Source of the DNA: Berberis thunbergii
Lineage: Eukaryota > Streptophyta > Magnoliopsida > Ranunculales > Berberidaceae
Length of the DNA stretch: 64,000 nt
Assembly: GCA_003290165.1 (NCBI GenBank)
Contig: QNQO01006947.1
Span: forward strand, 1 to 64,000
Reading direction: 5' to 3'
A program made the translations under genes and the position numbers. Within the stretch, counting starts at the first letter, position 1. The number at the start of each line of letters is the position of its first letter. The notes beneath the pieces were generated by a model. The model made no database searches. It saw only the letters and a program-made list of their open reading frames with translations, and had not been told where the DNA came from. Below, in pieces: positions 31,743 through 43,577 of the stretch.

Positions 31743-34700
31743 TCAACCTGAAACGCCAGTAGGGATATCCAGAGATGATAACAATTCTCTATTGTGGGGT
31801 TTAGAGAGGAGCACGTGATCAGAACCTGCAGGCATAGTGGGTCGAATGCAGCCTGGATTCAATGGGAAAAGAAACTTAAAGTAACCATCCATGGTTGCTT
31901 CAAAGTTACAAGTTGCTGCAACCTTTGGAATCTGCAGACAGGAACAATTCAAGCTAGAATCATTTGTAGCTCATGGTATAAGCTACATCACTTCAAGAAA
32001 ATTGCCAAGGATATATTTTTAGCAATGACTCTTACATGGTGTAGGAACAAACAAAAGTTATACTCTAACCAAAATCAAGTTATGATCATTTGCTAGCAAT
32101 CGAAAGTGCGTGATGAAAAAGTTGCAAGGAAAAAATAATGCATAAATACCTTTTATGTGACTATTTGCGGTACATCTATCTCAACACAATGTGATCTCGA
32201 CTGTTGGATGTATGCAAGCAGTGAAAAACTCATTGGCTATTAAATAATACTTCTACCAATTTTTCACAGATGCTTCATCAATTCTATTATTTGTCTAACA
32301 TGGCGTTGGCAAACTTATTAACATAGCTAAAACACGGCTTCATGGTAATAAATATGAAAATAAGACGAGAACTAAAGATGAAAATGAATAATCAGGAATA
32401 GATTCTGGTTATATATGTGAAAGCAACTTAAAAGAGACACTCTTCAGTGTTCAGATTCACAGCCCAGACTTTTCTAAATGCGATGTAATTTGGCATCATT
32501 GTTTTACTTTTACAAAAAAGTTACATACGTGTTAAATGCAGCCACCAAAAACTCTGTCCAGTCTTGTAAATCTTCCTTGCAATTTGGGTTTCATATGAAA
32601 TCAGAACCATGTCCTACTAACTCTTTATATTGACTAAAAAAGCTCCCAAGCATCCCACATCCCTTTTAGTGACCAAATAAGTAAATCTTTATCTTTTCAA
32701 AAACTCTTAACTTAGGATGTTATTTCAAACTGACCTCAAAGCAAGGCATTGGCTTTTCCAGCACCTCACTTTGTATGAGATGACAAGTAAAAGTCAATTT
32801 TATCGAAATGGCAATTGCATAACCTAAAGCATTTTCAAGATCAAGAAAGATGCTCTGCTATAGGTTCAAAATACACATATCTTTTCCTTGTTTCTGGATT
32901 TTTACCTTTGAGCGCGAGAGAGATCTGTAGATCTGCGTGAGGAGTATTCTGTGTGGGAGGAGATCTGCACAAGAGAGGTCTCTCTTCTCGATTTCTCGTC
33001 TTCTTCGCGGTGAGAAAACAAAGCAGGATTCTGACTTCGGTAGAGAAGTCTCATATCTGTTGAAACATTGTGCTCTCTAACCAAAGATTCCGCCTTGTCT
33101 TTAGTTATGCTCGCGACCCTTAGCGAAATCGAAGATGACTACCACTGCCCAAGGGTTTCCTTTTTAGGCATTCATGGTTTCCATCGGCCTGGTGCCGGAC
33201 GGAGAAGAGGCTGCCAATCTCAGCAAAGATGGATCGCAAGATGATTCAGTTGGGCAATGACCAGGAAGAAATCAGTAGGAAAGAGACCGACCATTTGCTA
33301 AGAGATAATATTGTTGTAGTGAGATGATGATTCACTTGGGCAATGACCAGGAAGAAATTAGTAGGAAAGAGACAAACCATTTGCTAAGAGATAACGTTGT
33401 TGAAGTAGTGCATAGTGGAGTTGGAGAAGGCACTGTCAAGAGTCAAGCCCATGCTTACCGGGCTCACCTATTTGGTGGAAGTAGGAATTGGATGGAGGTG
33501 GAGTCTCCCATCTACTCCCCAAACTTCATGAATAAGGATGGTGTGTTAGAATGACCACCAAGTATTCGAAAAAAGGCCAAGCCGGTGAGGTTAGACCAGT
33601 TAGTGGGGATGTTCTTTGAGAGACCCCCCCCCCCCCCAATGCAGTCAAGATAGTTGTGGAGAGATAGTGGAAACTAAAGGGAGCTCTTGAGGTGACATTT
33701 CGAATTGGATAAATTCTTCTTCTTCAAATTCACGAATGAAGATGATCGAGCCAAAGCGCTTGAAGAATGGTCATTCAAAGTCAGGGACAAACTCATGGTG
33801 ACTAAACCATGGAAGGAAGATTTAGGATTCTAAGAAAAGAGATCAATGCAATTCCAGTATGGGTGCATCTCTACAATGTTCCCACATATATGTGGTCCAA
33901 AGAGGGGCTGAGCTATATTTCTAGTTTGATTGGAAAACCTGTCCGGTTTGATCGAGCTACCTCAACTAGAACTCGCCGCATCTATGCAACAATTTCTGTG
34001 GAAGTGAAGCCAGGTAAGGAGCTCCCGAATCTCATCATTAAGTTAGATGTGGGTAGGGAAGGAGGTGATTTAGAAGAAATTGCAATTGACTATCCTTGGA
34101 AACCATTGATATGTTCTGAGTGTTGTTTTTGAACATGAAAAAGGCCAGTAGTGTATGGTGAATGTGCATGACAAAAATGGTGGAACAAAAGAGAGGATAG
34201 TAACTAGAAGGAAGAAGGAAGAAAGGAATAATTAGCTGAATAGTAGAAGAAACAATGACAAAGGAACAAAAGAACGTATTGCATAATGGGTTGAGGTGAA
34301 AAGGAAGCCGAAACGCAACAAAGAAGATTGGGTGGATGCAGTGTAGTCAAGGCGATCACCTAGGCAGGCCTCAAGGCATTTTTACAGAATTCCACCTCAA
34401 TGTGAGGCAATGTGGTGTGGCGAAATGAGGCGTCCGCCTCGGATCGTCTCCGCCGCCTCAATTCAAAAATGGTTGCAGCCAACCCAATTGCAACAAAAAG
34501 AGGTTCCAACCCACTCTATACTAGGGCTTCACGTTTCTTGGTGTAATATTTGATAAAAATAGGATAAAACATTTTTAAGTTTTGATAAATTTGTCACACT
34601 TTTTTTTTATCATGTTTTGATTAGTTTGTTTATGCTTTTGGAATACCAATAGTGAGTATACTTGTGAATTTTTTCCAATTATTCCAACAATTTTTTCAAA

Positions 34701-37700
34701 CAAATGCTCAATATTCTTTCAAAATTATTGGATTTTAATAATTTAGTGGATGTTTGCAAGTTATTTGACACTTATGTACAACTTTTTATTTTATTTTATT
34801 TATTTATATATTTTCATTTCGATTCTAGATAGTTGTGTCACTTTTTATACATATTTTGTTATGATACTTATCAAAATGATAATGTATACTATTATGCTAA
34901 TATCTTTTAATTTATTATAAAAAATCTTTAAAAAATGTTAAAAATGCTTTATTCACTGAAGCGTTTCGCCTCACGACGCGTGGCTTTTCAGACCCGTCTG
35001 CCGCAACGCCTTAACTACAATGAGTGGATGAGAACCTTAGGTTGGAGAATAATTTCTTCAATGTCATGCAAGGTGTTGACAAACAGTATGGAGCCCTTGT
35101 GTGTAGAACCAGAGGTAGAAGAAGGAAAAATTGATGGACATACTAATACTTCTGGAAAGCACACTTTCAAGCAAAAACAAACCCCAAACCACAAGAAAGG
35201 AGCGGAGTTTGAAGAGGAGTTAACCAATGTGGAGACTGTTGTAGAGAAAGAGGAAACAACTAATCCAGATGTAGATGCAGTTTCTACAGATCTAGTTTTG
35301 CTTGGTGAAACTGAGATGAATCCTATGCTAGTGGATACTAGCGTCAAGAGTAGATGATGTTGGGGCAATCCAAGACGAACATAACATTAACAAAGAAAGC
35401 AATGAAGAGATGAGTGTTGAGGATTGAGGGAAGAACAAATGCAGTCTCCAAGAACCCCAAACAACCTCCAAATGGTTGTTACCTCTGCATCCATGGATGA
35501 ACCAAAATTCTACGTGGACGGTATAGATGGAGGTCCACTAACCTTATCTAAGGTTAAAGATATTTTACAAATGTTAAAAGAATATGACATTGAGAACGAA
35601 GTTAATAGTTAAGTGAAGGAAGTAATAGAGAGATTCGACAAGGATATATTACAGCAAGATTTTAGAGAAAAGTTCTATTGGAAAAAGAAGCAACTATGGT
35701 GGGTCAAAACACTACTGAAAATGATCAATTGTCTCAGGGAGACGCTCCAAGAATATCTTCTCGAATTGGGAAGGAAAACCCTAAATACATGGTATAAACC
35801 AAAAAGGAGAAGTTAGATGAAGATCAACATCAGCTGTTGTAATCTTTCAAGAACAAGTATTTTTCTAGTCTTTCAAGCTGCCGAAAGATGAACAAGTATT
35901 TTCTAGTCTTTAATTGCTTTATGTTTTGAGTCCAGGTGCTTCAAGATCATCATTTCGACATTTTCTATTTGTTAGGGAAGGGGAAGAAAAACCTTACCCT
36001 CAAGATGATTAAGTAATTAATTGTTGCCTACCAAGATGACGAGTATAAGCTTGTGCACGAAGGAACCATCTTGACTACAACTCACTTGGTTAGTTTAACC
36101 CTTAGCCTAAACTCTATTGAGTAGTTTAAGGATTTTTTTTCCTTGTGATGATGTAGTGAATGGTGAAGGAATAATGGAGTGGTGTAAATTTGATGCATTT
36201 TGTGTTGTTGTTTTTAATGATAAGGTTCTGAGATCCTCAAAACACTTGAACAAAAAAAAAAAAAAAACTCGCAATAATTTCAAAGAGAAAGAAATAAAAA
36301 GAGAAGCTAACACTTAACACATCATCCCTTTCCTACTTAAACTGGCTCACACTTTACAGTAGATAATCCTTTAAATAGTTGAAAACATTTAATCGTATAT
36401 CTTCCACATTGAAATTGTAGCTATTGTAACTAACAATAATCTTCCGCTTCTTTTAAATTTTCCGTCTTTTAACCTTGTATTTTCATCTAGTGAAACTGTG
36501 TTGTAAGCATTCACAGTAAAAATGTGTTGAGATTGTAACTAAAGGGAACCTACCTGATAGATGTCACTCATGAAACCATGGAGATTTGGGTACTCCAATA
36601 TCTTCTTCTTGGTGCATTTGAAGAGAACATTATATACAAGGTCAAATCGAATCAAAGTAGTAAACAAGCAAATATCCACAAGGGTCAGGGCTTCTCCACA
36701 CAAGTATCGCGAATAGGCCAAATGATCGTCCAGCATATCCAATGTGCTAAACAAACCATCTACAGCAATATCATATGCTTCTTGGGTTTGTGCAAACCCA
36801 CATCTACAACATATAAGAATAAAAATGAAGTATCTTAAAATCAATTGAGTTTACAATCAACTATATATGTTACTCAAATACCAACTAATTGCCAGAACCA
36901 ATAAACTTCAGTAGAAAAGCTTCAAATTAAATCTTTCAACCAACAAGTTGTCAAGTCATTACCTATAAACCCCATTGTTGACATTTGGATAAATCACTTG
37001 ATACCATTCATCCATCTTTCCCTTCAACTCTGGCGGGGAGAGGTCCAAGCTCAAATTACCAACCAACCCACTGAACCCGGAATTGAACATCTCAATTATA
37101 TCATAACTCTCGTTGCATAAACTTGTCTTCTCTCCCCATCCCAAAGCATTGGAACAGTGGACCTTCCATTGTAACCTCCACTCTGCATCCTATAAACCTC
37201 TTTCAAAGACTTGCACCCATTAGCCTTATCTACACCAGGCACCAACTCCCCACTATAACCATCTGTTTGACGAAATTCCCATGACCCATCAAGACCAGGC
37301 GATGCGACGGAGACCGTCACGACATCCTCCAGGTCTTTCAGGGCTCTCACAATGAGTGCCCTGTGTGCCCATGGACAGGGGAGGCCAACATACAAGTGGA
37401 AGTTGCATGGTTTTTGGCGGGAAGAGAAGTAATGGGGTGTTTTAAAATTGGCGCGGAATTGACTGGGTGGGCGGGTATATGAGCCAGAGGGGTCAGCGGG
37501 GGCAAGCTGCTTCATCATGAGAAGCCAGAGAGTGTTCCAGGTTGTACGGACAGTGGATATGAGGAGTTGGGGTGGGAGGGATTTGCCCCATAGGAGCTTA
37601 GTGAAGCCCGTGAGGATCTCAGCTGCTGATTGGGGTTGGCCTTGGGGTTGATTCAGGGACATTCTAGGACTCGTCAAATCATGACTTCTTCTTATTCTTC

Positions 37701-37812
37701 TTCTTCTTCTAGGGCTTGGATTGGTGGTGGGTTTGTAACAAGGGTTTGTAACAAGGGTTTTTTGGGTTGGAACAAGGAAGGAAGTGTTGAGGATCGCTGG
37801 AGTAGTGCTCAT
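31743..37812 (-). CDS. Glutathionyl-hydroquinone reductase (xi-class GST), three exons
   Basis: The enzyme reduces glutathionyl-hydroquinones, releasing glutathione. Exon 1 (36963-37812) starts MSTTPAILNTSFLVPTQ, a Ser/Thr/Arg-rich plastid-type leader, then carries RANFKTPHYFSSRQ, the active-site CPWAHRALIVRALK (catalytic Cys) and NESYDIIEMFNSGF. Exon 2 (36554-36805) has CGFAQTQEAYDIAV, YLCGEALTLVDICLFTTLIRFDLVY and KKILEYPNLHGFM. Exon 3 (31743-31931) has IPKVAATCNFEATMDGYFKF and ends after a short tail. Splice sites are GT-AG, and residues run on correctly at both junctions (VYR/CGF, DIYQ/IPK). Total is about 430 residues, the usual plant length. One frame change at TTT near 37106 breaks exon 1 as written. 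One missing T would explain it, and similar one-base homopolymer faults recur across the window, so I favour a working gene. Confidence 0.88.
33238..33413 (+). repeat. About 87-bp tandem duplication in the LINE relic
   Basis: Two consecutive copies of GATGATTCA(G/C)TTGGGCAATG...GCTAAGAGATAA, each coding QLGNDQEEISRKET or a close variant, differ at a handful of bases. Confidence 0.85.
34339..35022. mobile_element. Non-autonomous hAT element, 684 bp
   Basis: Inverted ends CAGTGTAGTCAAGGCG and, reversed, CATTGTAGTTAAGGCG. Flanks GGTGGATG (34331-34338) and AGTGGATG (35023-35030) match at 7 of 8 bases, the hAT target size. GC-rich ends (AGGCGTCCGCCTC) surround an AT-rich non-coding core. It interrupts the LINE relic. 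Confidence 0.82.
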
Positions 37813-38183
37813 TTCTTCTCTGTTTTGGTTGATTTGGATTTTGAGGGTTTTGGGTGCTGGCTTGGTATTTACTTGGGAGTCGCAACTTGTATAACTGTAT
37901 ACTACAGAGTGACCCTTTATTTTGGTCACTTGACTGAAGAGTGGGTGGGAGAGGACTTATTAGATATTGAAAATTTTCCACCTCATGTTGAAAATATATT
38001 GTGATTCAATCCTTGGTGCAAGGTTGTGTTTGAATGAGTAAAACCATCTATTCGTAATAAATAAATAAATAAGAAATCATTAACAATCCATCTCCAGCAT
38101 GTTAAATATAAGGGTGGATCTGATAAATTACGCTACGATTTGTTTGGTAGGCCATTTTTATGGGGAAAATGAAATCCAAATCC
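37813..38183. promoter_or_regulatory. Upstream region of the hydroquinone reductase gene
   Basis: 370 bases between the chosen start codon and a hAT element. It should contain the 5' UTR and core promoter on the minus strand. I see no convincing TATA box. An upstream Met at 37929 is in frame, but it adds residues unlike a transit peptide, so 37812 is preferred. Confidence 0.4.
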
Positions 38184-38798
38184 TAGGGGTGGGCACGGAA
38201 CGGAATGGGATGAGATGGATCCATCCCATCCTATCCAGTTCATTCGGGATTGGGACGGGACGGGACGGGACGGAATAAACCTCATCCCGACCTCGTCTCA
38301 TCTCAAATAGGATCGGGACTGGATGAGCATGTACTAAATAGTTCCCCAATAAAAAAATAACAAAAAGAATTTTATCTTACATTGCTCACACACCGATAAT
38401 GTCAAATTTATATACATATAACTTACATCATAAATAATAATAGATATTAAATAAATAAATATTAAATTTTTTTTGGAAGGCAAATAAATATTAAATTTCA
38501 TTTAGAATTAATGATTAAATTCATTTAGATTTCATATAGAATTTTATTTTACATTGATTTAATTTCAACACATCCTAAACTTTAATTTAGAAGAGTATTT
38601 TGATTAAAATTAATAATAATAACAATTAAATAAACAAATTCGGGATAGGATAGGCGGGATTGAAAATCTTTATCCCGACGCCATCTCACTCTAGATCGGG
38701 ACGGGATGGGATCGGGATGAGTTTGATCAATCCCAAAAGGACCCAAAACAATCGGGACGAGAAGGGTTCGGGATCACGGGATGGGATGCCCACCCCTA
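38184..38798. mobile_element. Non-autonomous hAT element, TAGGGGTGGGCA family
   Basis: Inverted ends TAGGGGTGGGCACGG and TGCCCACCCCTA, with a perfect 8-bp target duplication CCAAATCC (38176-38183, 38799-38806). GC-rich GGGACGGGA/CATCCC ends flank an AT-rich non-coding core. It shares end sequences with the copies at 4440 and 4642. Confidence 0.92.
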
Positions 38799-38806
38799 CC
38801 AAATCC

Positions 38807-39097
38807 CATGTCAAATGATATTCTTCTACTGGGCTGTCTATGTAATAACCTAAAAACAATCCTATCACAACTAGTTTTTCCATAACCCAAGTACTTATCC
38901 CCCTCTCTCTGAAAACATAAGTTCTTCATGCTACATTGCTACCAAAAGACTTGTGGAACCAACAAATGCTTTTTGTTTGTAAAAGGCAAAGTCATTGCTC
39001 ATCCATACATCCTCTCATACGGCACCTTGAAATGTCTTACAATCCCCATTCAGTAAAGAGTTTTTATATGCATTAATGCAACTCTAGGTAATATTTA
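38807..39097. other. Short non-coding spacer
   Basis: Nothing recognised between two hAT insertions. Confidence 0.5.
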
Positions 39098-39105
39098 ATT
39101 TCAAC

Positions 39106-39713
39106 CAGTGTTTTAAAAATCGCTAGGCACTGGGCGGGCGGCGAGCAGATGCCTAGCTCCCAGGGGCCTAGGCGGTCTTAGGTTTTGTATTATAACTTTA
39201 ATAATTTACAACTATTATGAATAATACTTTATCAATTACATCCAATTTAATGCCAATATACATATGTAAAATTTAAAAACATGAAAAATTAACAATCATG
39301 AACAAAATTTATTAAAACTCAAATGACTGAAGTTGGTCATGATGGGTACTTTATATAAAATTGAATTTGTGGATAAATACCCAAACCTACTCTTTTATTT
39401 TTCTTCAAATTGCATGAATAACCTCAATCATGTTTGATACAATCTACATTAGTAAAATTGGTACCGGCAGATCCTTTGAGAATTCCATTAAGTAATCATC
39501 ATTTGCTACATTTAGACATATACTCAATAAAAAAATTTTAATAGTTTATTTCTAAAAAAAAGGAAAGAAAAATAAAATAAGAACACAATCAGCCTTATTA
39601 AAAAATAAAAATAAAAATCGCCCAGACCGCCTAGACCGGCCCAGACTGCCCGCCCAACCATTAATCTAGGCGGTTTTCCACATTCTAGCGCCTAGGCCAA
39701 TTTTAGAACACTG
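39106..39713. mobile_element. Non-autonomous hAT element, CAGTGTTTTAAAA family
   Basis: Ends CAGTGTTTTAAAAATCGC and, reversed, CAGTGTTCTAAAATTGGCC, with a perfect 8-bp duplication ATTTCAAC (39098-39105, 39714-39721). The ends carry CCTAGGCGG-type words and the core is AT-rich with no coding frame. Confidence 0.92.
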
Positions 39714-39721
39714 ATTTCAAC

Positions 39722-40149
39722 AACTAATTTTGAGAGCATGCATTTTGAATGACAAGTTCTTCCATCTTGATCCTCTTCTTTTTTTTTTAACAATTTTGAG
39801 TTTTATCTTTGGAAGTAAGTTTCCTTCCTTCCTCTAGGGTTTTTTTTTTCTTCAATTACAAATATAAATTTAAGGAATTTAAGTCAGTGCAATTGATTGA
39901 AAGCACTTGCATATACTTCACATTTACAATGTGATTTCCCATTTGAACCTTAACACAAATTCTATTAAATCTTCCCTAAATGTGAATCTGGCAAATCATG
40001 CCCGCAATCTGTAAAAAGGTCATATTCATTATTTCGATGACATCATTTTCTGCCTATGCAGACTAAGCAGACATTTTTTCCATAGTTCCCTAGTTGAAAC
40101 ATTAACGGGACACCAAAATCGCAATATAGATATAAAGAGACTTTGTCAT
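39722..40149. other. Non-coding AT-rich stretch
   Basis: No gene or element recognised. Confidence 0.5.
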
Positions 40150-40394
40150 CCAAATGCACTACAAACTAGTGTAATTTGAGGGATCGGTAGCTAAGAGGTC
40201 TTGCAGTCTCCTCAGCAACATTCGTGGACATTAGATAAATAGACTATGAAACCTTTTTTTTCTTTCTCTTTTTTGTTATTCCATTTCATTGTAAAACTGG
40301 AACCATGTATTATACAGTGTAATTTGATGCATTAGGAGAATATAATAATCTGCTCTGGAAGAGGTGCAACTTGCTCATCTGACACAAAAAGGCT

Positions 40395-40965
40395 CAAGGA
40401 CCGTGTTACATTTTTCGAGGTAATTTCGGTAATTGATTTTATGAAATATTTCATTGTATATAAAAAAACGTAAAGTTTTAGTTGTAATTTTGAAGTTATC
40501 AATATAATTTAAGCATAATAAACTCTCACATACTACATAAAGAGTCTCATAAGACTCATAATGTCATACAAACTACATGTTGCATAAGAATCACTTATAT
40601 AACAAAATTTTAATACCAAGCTAATGTCAAAGACTGTGATTTCGTTTTTCGAGTTGATTTCAGTCCCCCGATTTTAAGAAATATTTCGTTTTGTGTAGAA
40701 AAAAGTAAAAAATTCAATTGTGATTTTGAATTTAATAATATAATTATGCATTTTTAAACTCTTAAATACTACATAAAAAGTGTCATACAAATTCGTTGTG
40801 TCATATAGCTAGACTACATATTACATAAGAATTATTCACATAAAAAACTTTTAATACTAAAATAATATTATACCATGTTAAAATATAGGAATATTAAATT
40901 TCAAAATAGGAAATATTTAGTGAAAATTTCGACATATTTCGAGAATCACATTCATTGGTAAGGCT
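40395..40965. repeat. 570-bp insertion made of tandem diverged units
   Basis: Two copies of about 225 bp (about 40410-40625 and 40638-40870) share TTTTTCGAG, ATTTTA(T/A)GAAATATTTC, ACTACATAAA(G/A)AGT and TTTTAATAC. A partial third follows (40895-40960). The sequence AAGGCT occurs at both junctions (about 40389 and 40964), a possible target duplication. Confidence 0.55.
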
Positions 40966-41060
40966 ACAACAAATTTGATTAAATTTCGTTGGCGAACCTT
41001 CAAGTTATAGCGCTAGCATAAAGTCATATTATGATCGTAACTATGCTTTTGAAGGCAGTC

Positions 41061-41880
41061 ATACATGTGTTATTGATTAAATACTTCAAACAATGTATGA
41101 ATTAAGCAAACTCTTGTGAATGAATCAACTTATATGATTAATCAGTTTTTGAATGTTTTTCTTTATAGGACTCTCATTCTGAAGTAATTGATCACACACA
41201 TATGGAAATCAAGGAGTGTAATAATACACTTTGAACTTAATTTTTCTTATTCTCAAATAAAATGCACTTGAAAAACATGGTTCAACTGAAGATGAAACAA
41301 TAATTTCTTCAAGACCGAAAATAAACAAGCTAACATTTTCCCATTTCAATAGTAAAATTCTAGTTAATATTTTTTGTTGATCCATGATTAACATGTTCCA
41401 ACATGTATGTTTGCACTCATTTGAGAAATAATTCCGAGGAAAAAAATAGGGCATAAAAATACCTTGAGTAGACTGTGGAAAATAAATTCCTTTTTCTATG
41501 TCATGGAAAAATAAAAAAGACACGCATGGCCATCTTCAACCTCCAGTGCTCCATTAGCTTGGAACAGCCATAAAGCGCTCTAACTTAATGAAACAAAGAC
41601 GTTTCCCATTTGTGTCCGATACGGTTTGCCAAACTGTGACAACACTTTTGGACACGAAAACATCTTTTTCGGAAGCTATTTGGAACGCTAATAAATTGTT
41701 CCAAAAGTGACATTTTGGTGTAGTGATCCTCTCTCGTTGTCTCCCTTATCTTATTTCATGGTTTTTAGTAAAATTATTTTCTCTAGACGACAACAAAGAA
41801 AAATACATTTCCCACGACCTTCTAATTAGAGGACCACCCCAAAATATTCAATAGTTCCTTCAAGGTATGTAACACAAAAA
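41061..41880. other. Non-coding stretch with one CACTA-like terminus
   Basis: Ends in the 41700s with TGACATTTTGGTGTAGTG, the reverse complement of CACTACACCAAAATGTCA, a CACTA-type terminus. No matching left end was found. Confidence 0.4.
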
Positions 41881-42234
41881 ACCCTAAGTGAGTTTGAACA
41901 TCTAAATGCACTACTAACCGATGCAGGGATATCCCTAGCTAGGAGTCATGGATGTTTAGAATATATAGTCTATCACTCAACTAATCACTTCTTACAAATG
42001 TCCCAATTATATCAAATAAAATGATCAATGGAACCTATCTTTCCACATTCATGTTCAAAGTCTTCACTTAGATCCAAAACCTTTGAAGATGTCTTTCCTT
42101 GTAGTTGGTGTTATGATCTCCATTGTCCACCCTTTGAGAAACAATGAAGAAACTTTTATTTGAGCTTATATCTTAATTAAGAGGTCCTGCAACTTTTAAT
42201 TGAATTCACTACACCAAATTGACATTTTTGTAAT

Positions 42235-43577
42235 TGTAAAGAAAATAATTGGAAGAATTGTATTATTGTTGTAATTCATTGACTAAATACAAACTTATAT
42301 AAGCTAACTTCTACCTAACCTTGTGGAAATAAAAAACTTAAAGCTTCCTGTACAAAATAGAGTCTTATTTTGACTTTCTTATTCTAACTTTCCTATTCTG
42401 ATTTTCCCATTCTTGTACTTTCATATTCTTGTATTTTCCTTCTTGTAGAGGTGAATCAATCTTGAACTTGGGCTTGGCTATGTTAAGTGCAAGCCCTACA
42501 TATTCTAACACGCCCCTGGAAGCTGGACATGTAGACGCAGATGAAATGTGAAGTTGCTAATAATTTGACTCGAGTCAGCATGATTATCGAATTTTTGATG
42601 CTTTTGAATAAAATTCTGGTATGAAGAAATCATGTCTGTCCAGTGAACGACGAACCACGGTTCAATTCTAGTGGTCAACATGACTCTCCAATTCTGATAT
42701 AAAGAAATCACGACTGTTGAGTGAACGACTAATGGTTCAATTTGAGTGGTCAACTTGACTTTCCAATTCTTAATGATTTTGGATAAAATTTTGGTATGAA
42801 GAAATTATGACTGTCAAGTGAACGACTAATGGTTCAATTCAAATGGTCTGCATGACTATCCAATTCTAGTATCAGGACATCATGACTGTCGAGTGAACGA
42901 CTAATAGTTCGACTTGAGTCAGCATGACTCCCCCTTAGCGTGAAGGCTAGGAAATTTTCTCAACACAAATGTTGGTATTGCTCAGCATTGGTGCTGGATT
43001 GCTCAACATTGGTGTTGGTATTGCTCAGCAATGGTGCTGATATATATTTTTTTTGATGTTGTGCTAGCTGATCGGCGTCAAGGTGGACTTGTTGTTCTTG
43101 AGGATGTTCCTTCTGCTGTTGAGGATAAAAAACACTACTAAGTTGTTGTTGTCGATTGATTGAGGCATGATATTGTCGTTGTCCTCCCTTCCTCGCCTCT
43201 TGCGTCTACCGGTCAAAGTGCGTAGTCGTCGGAGGCAAAAAATAGCTTGAATCCCCGGAGTCTTAGGTCACCAAAGAAAGTTGCTCTGATACCATGTAAA
43301 TAAAATATTTTGAAAGAATTGTATTATTGTTGTTATTCCTTGATTGAATACAAGCTTATATAAGCTAACTTCTACCTAACCTTATAGAAACATGAAACTT
43401 AAAACTTCATATACAAAATAGAGTCTTATTCTGACTTTCCTATTCTAACTTTTTTATTCTGACTTTACTTCTTTAACTATTCTGACTTTCCTATTTTTGT
43501 ATTTTCTTTTTGCAGAGGTAAATCAATCTTGGACTTTGGCTTGGCTATGTTGAATGTAAGCTCTGCATATTCTAACA
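42235..43577 (-). mobile_element. Short non-coding LTR retrotransposon
   Basis: LTRs at 42235-42510 and 43295-43577 share TGTAAA...TATATAAGCTAACTTCTACCTAACCTT...ATTCTAACA. On the minus strand TGGTATCAGAGC (43283-43294) follows the 5' LTR directly. The interior is about 780 bp and has no gag or pol. It contains several diverged repeats of about 90-120 bp around GTGAACGACTAATGGTTC (42640-42930) and a short TTGGTATTGCTCAGCA repeat (42968-43035). Flanks GTAAT and GTAAC match at 4 of 5. It is a deletion derivative or a miniature LTR element mobilised in trans. Confidence 0.82.
43283..43294 (-). promoter_or_regulatory. Primer-binding site of the short LTR element
   Basis: Minus-strand TGGTATCAGAGC immediately after the LTR end TTTACA; initiator-Met tRNA type. 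Confidence 0.88.

Larger units (their letters stand above)
33120..35830 (+). pseudogene. LINE ORF1-type relic (DUF4283 plus zinc knuckle)
   Basis: Plus-strand frames give LDKFFFFKFTNEDDRAKALE, DKLMVTKPWKE, IPVWVHLYNVPTYMWSKEGL, SSLIGKPVRFDRAT, then YPWKPLICSECCFFGHEK. This is the DUF4283 domain followed by a CCHC-like knuckle, found in ORF1 of plant L1-type retrotransposons, where it binds element RNA. The downstream tail (35040-35820) is acidic and polar. Stops and frame shifts are frequent, and no endonuclease or RT follows. A hAT element splits it at 34339-35022; the coding sense runs on across the insertion (KEDWVD before, ENLRLEN after). It lies antisense within intron 2 of the hydroquinone reductase gene. 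Confidence 0.65.
31932..36553 (-). other. Intron 2 of the hydroquinone reductase gene, 4.6 kb
   Basis: Bounded by donor GTAGGT (next to 36553) and acceptor CTGCAG (31932). It is swollen by a LINE ORF1 relic on the opposite strand, which holds a hAT insertion. The rest (31950-33100 and 35830-36540) is AT-rich and shows nothing else. Confidence 0.8.

Noticed and set aside
33627..33640. C-rich run interrupting the LINE relic
   Set aside because: A simple homopolymer with no feature assigned. Its length may be unreliable.
37630..38004. 124-codon plus-strand frame overlapping the start of the hydroquinone reductase
   Set aside because: Antisense to the well-supported first exon, with no family similarity.
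41700..41725. CACTA-type terminus TTTTGGTGTAGTG
   Set aside because: No matching left end or transposase was found, so I list it only as a terminus and not as an element.
42968..43035. Short regularly spaced repeats considered as a CRISPR-like array
   Set aside because: Plant DNA, units vary in length and sequence, and they lie inside a short LTR element.
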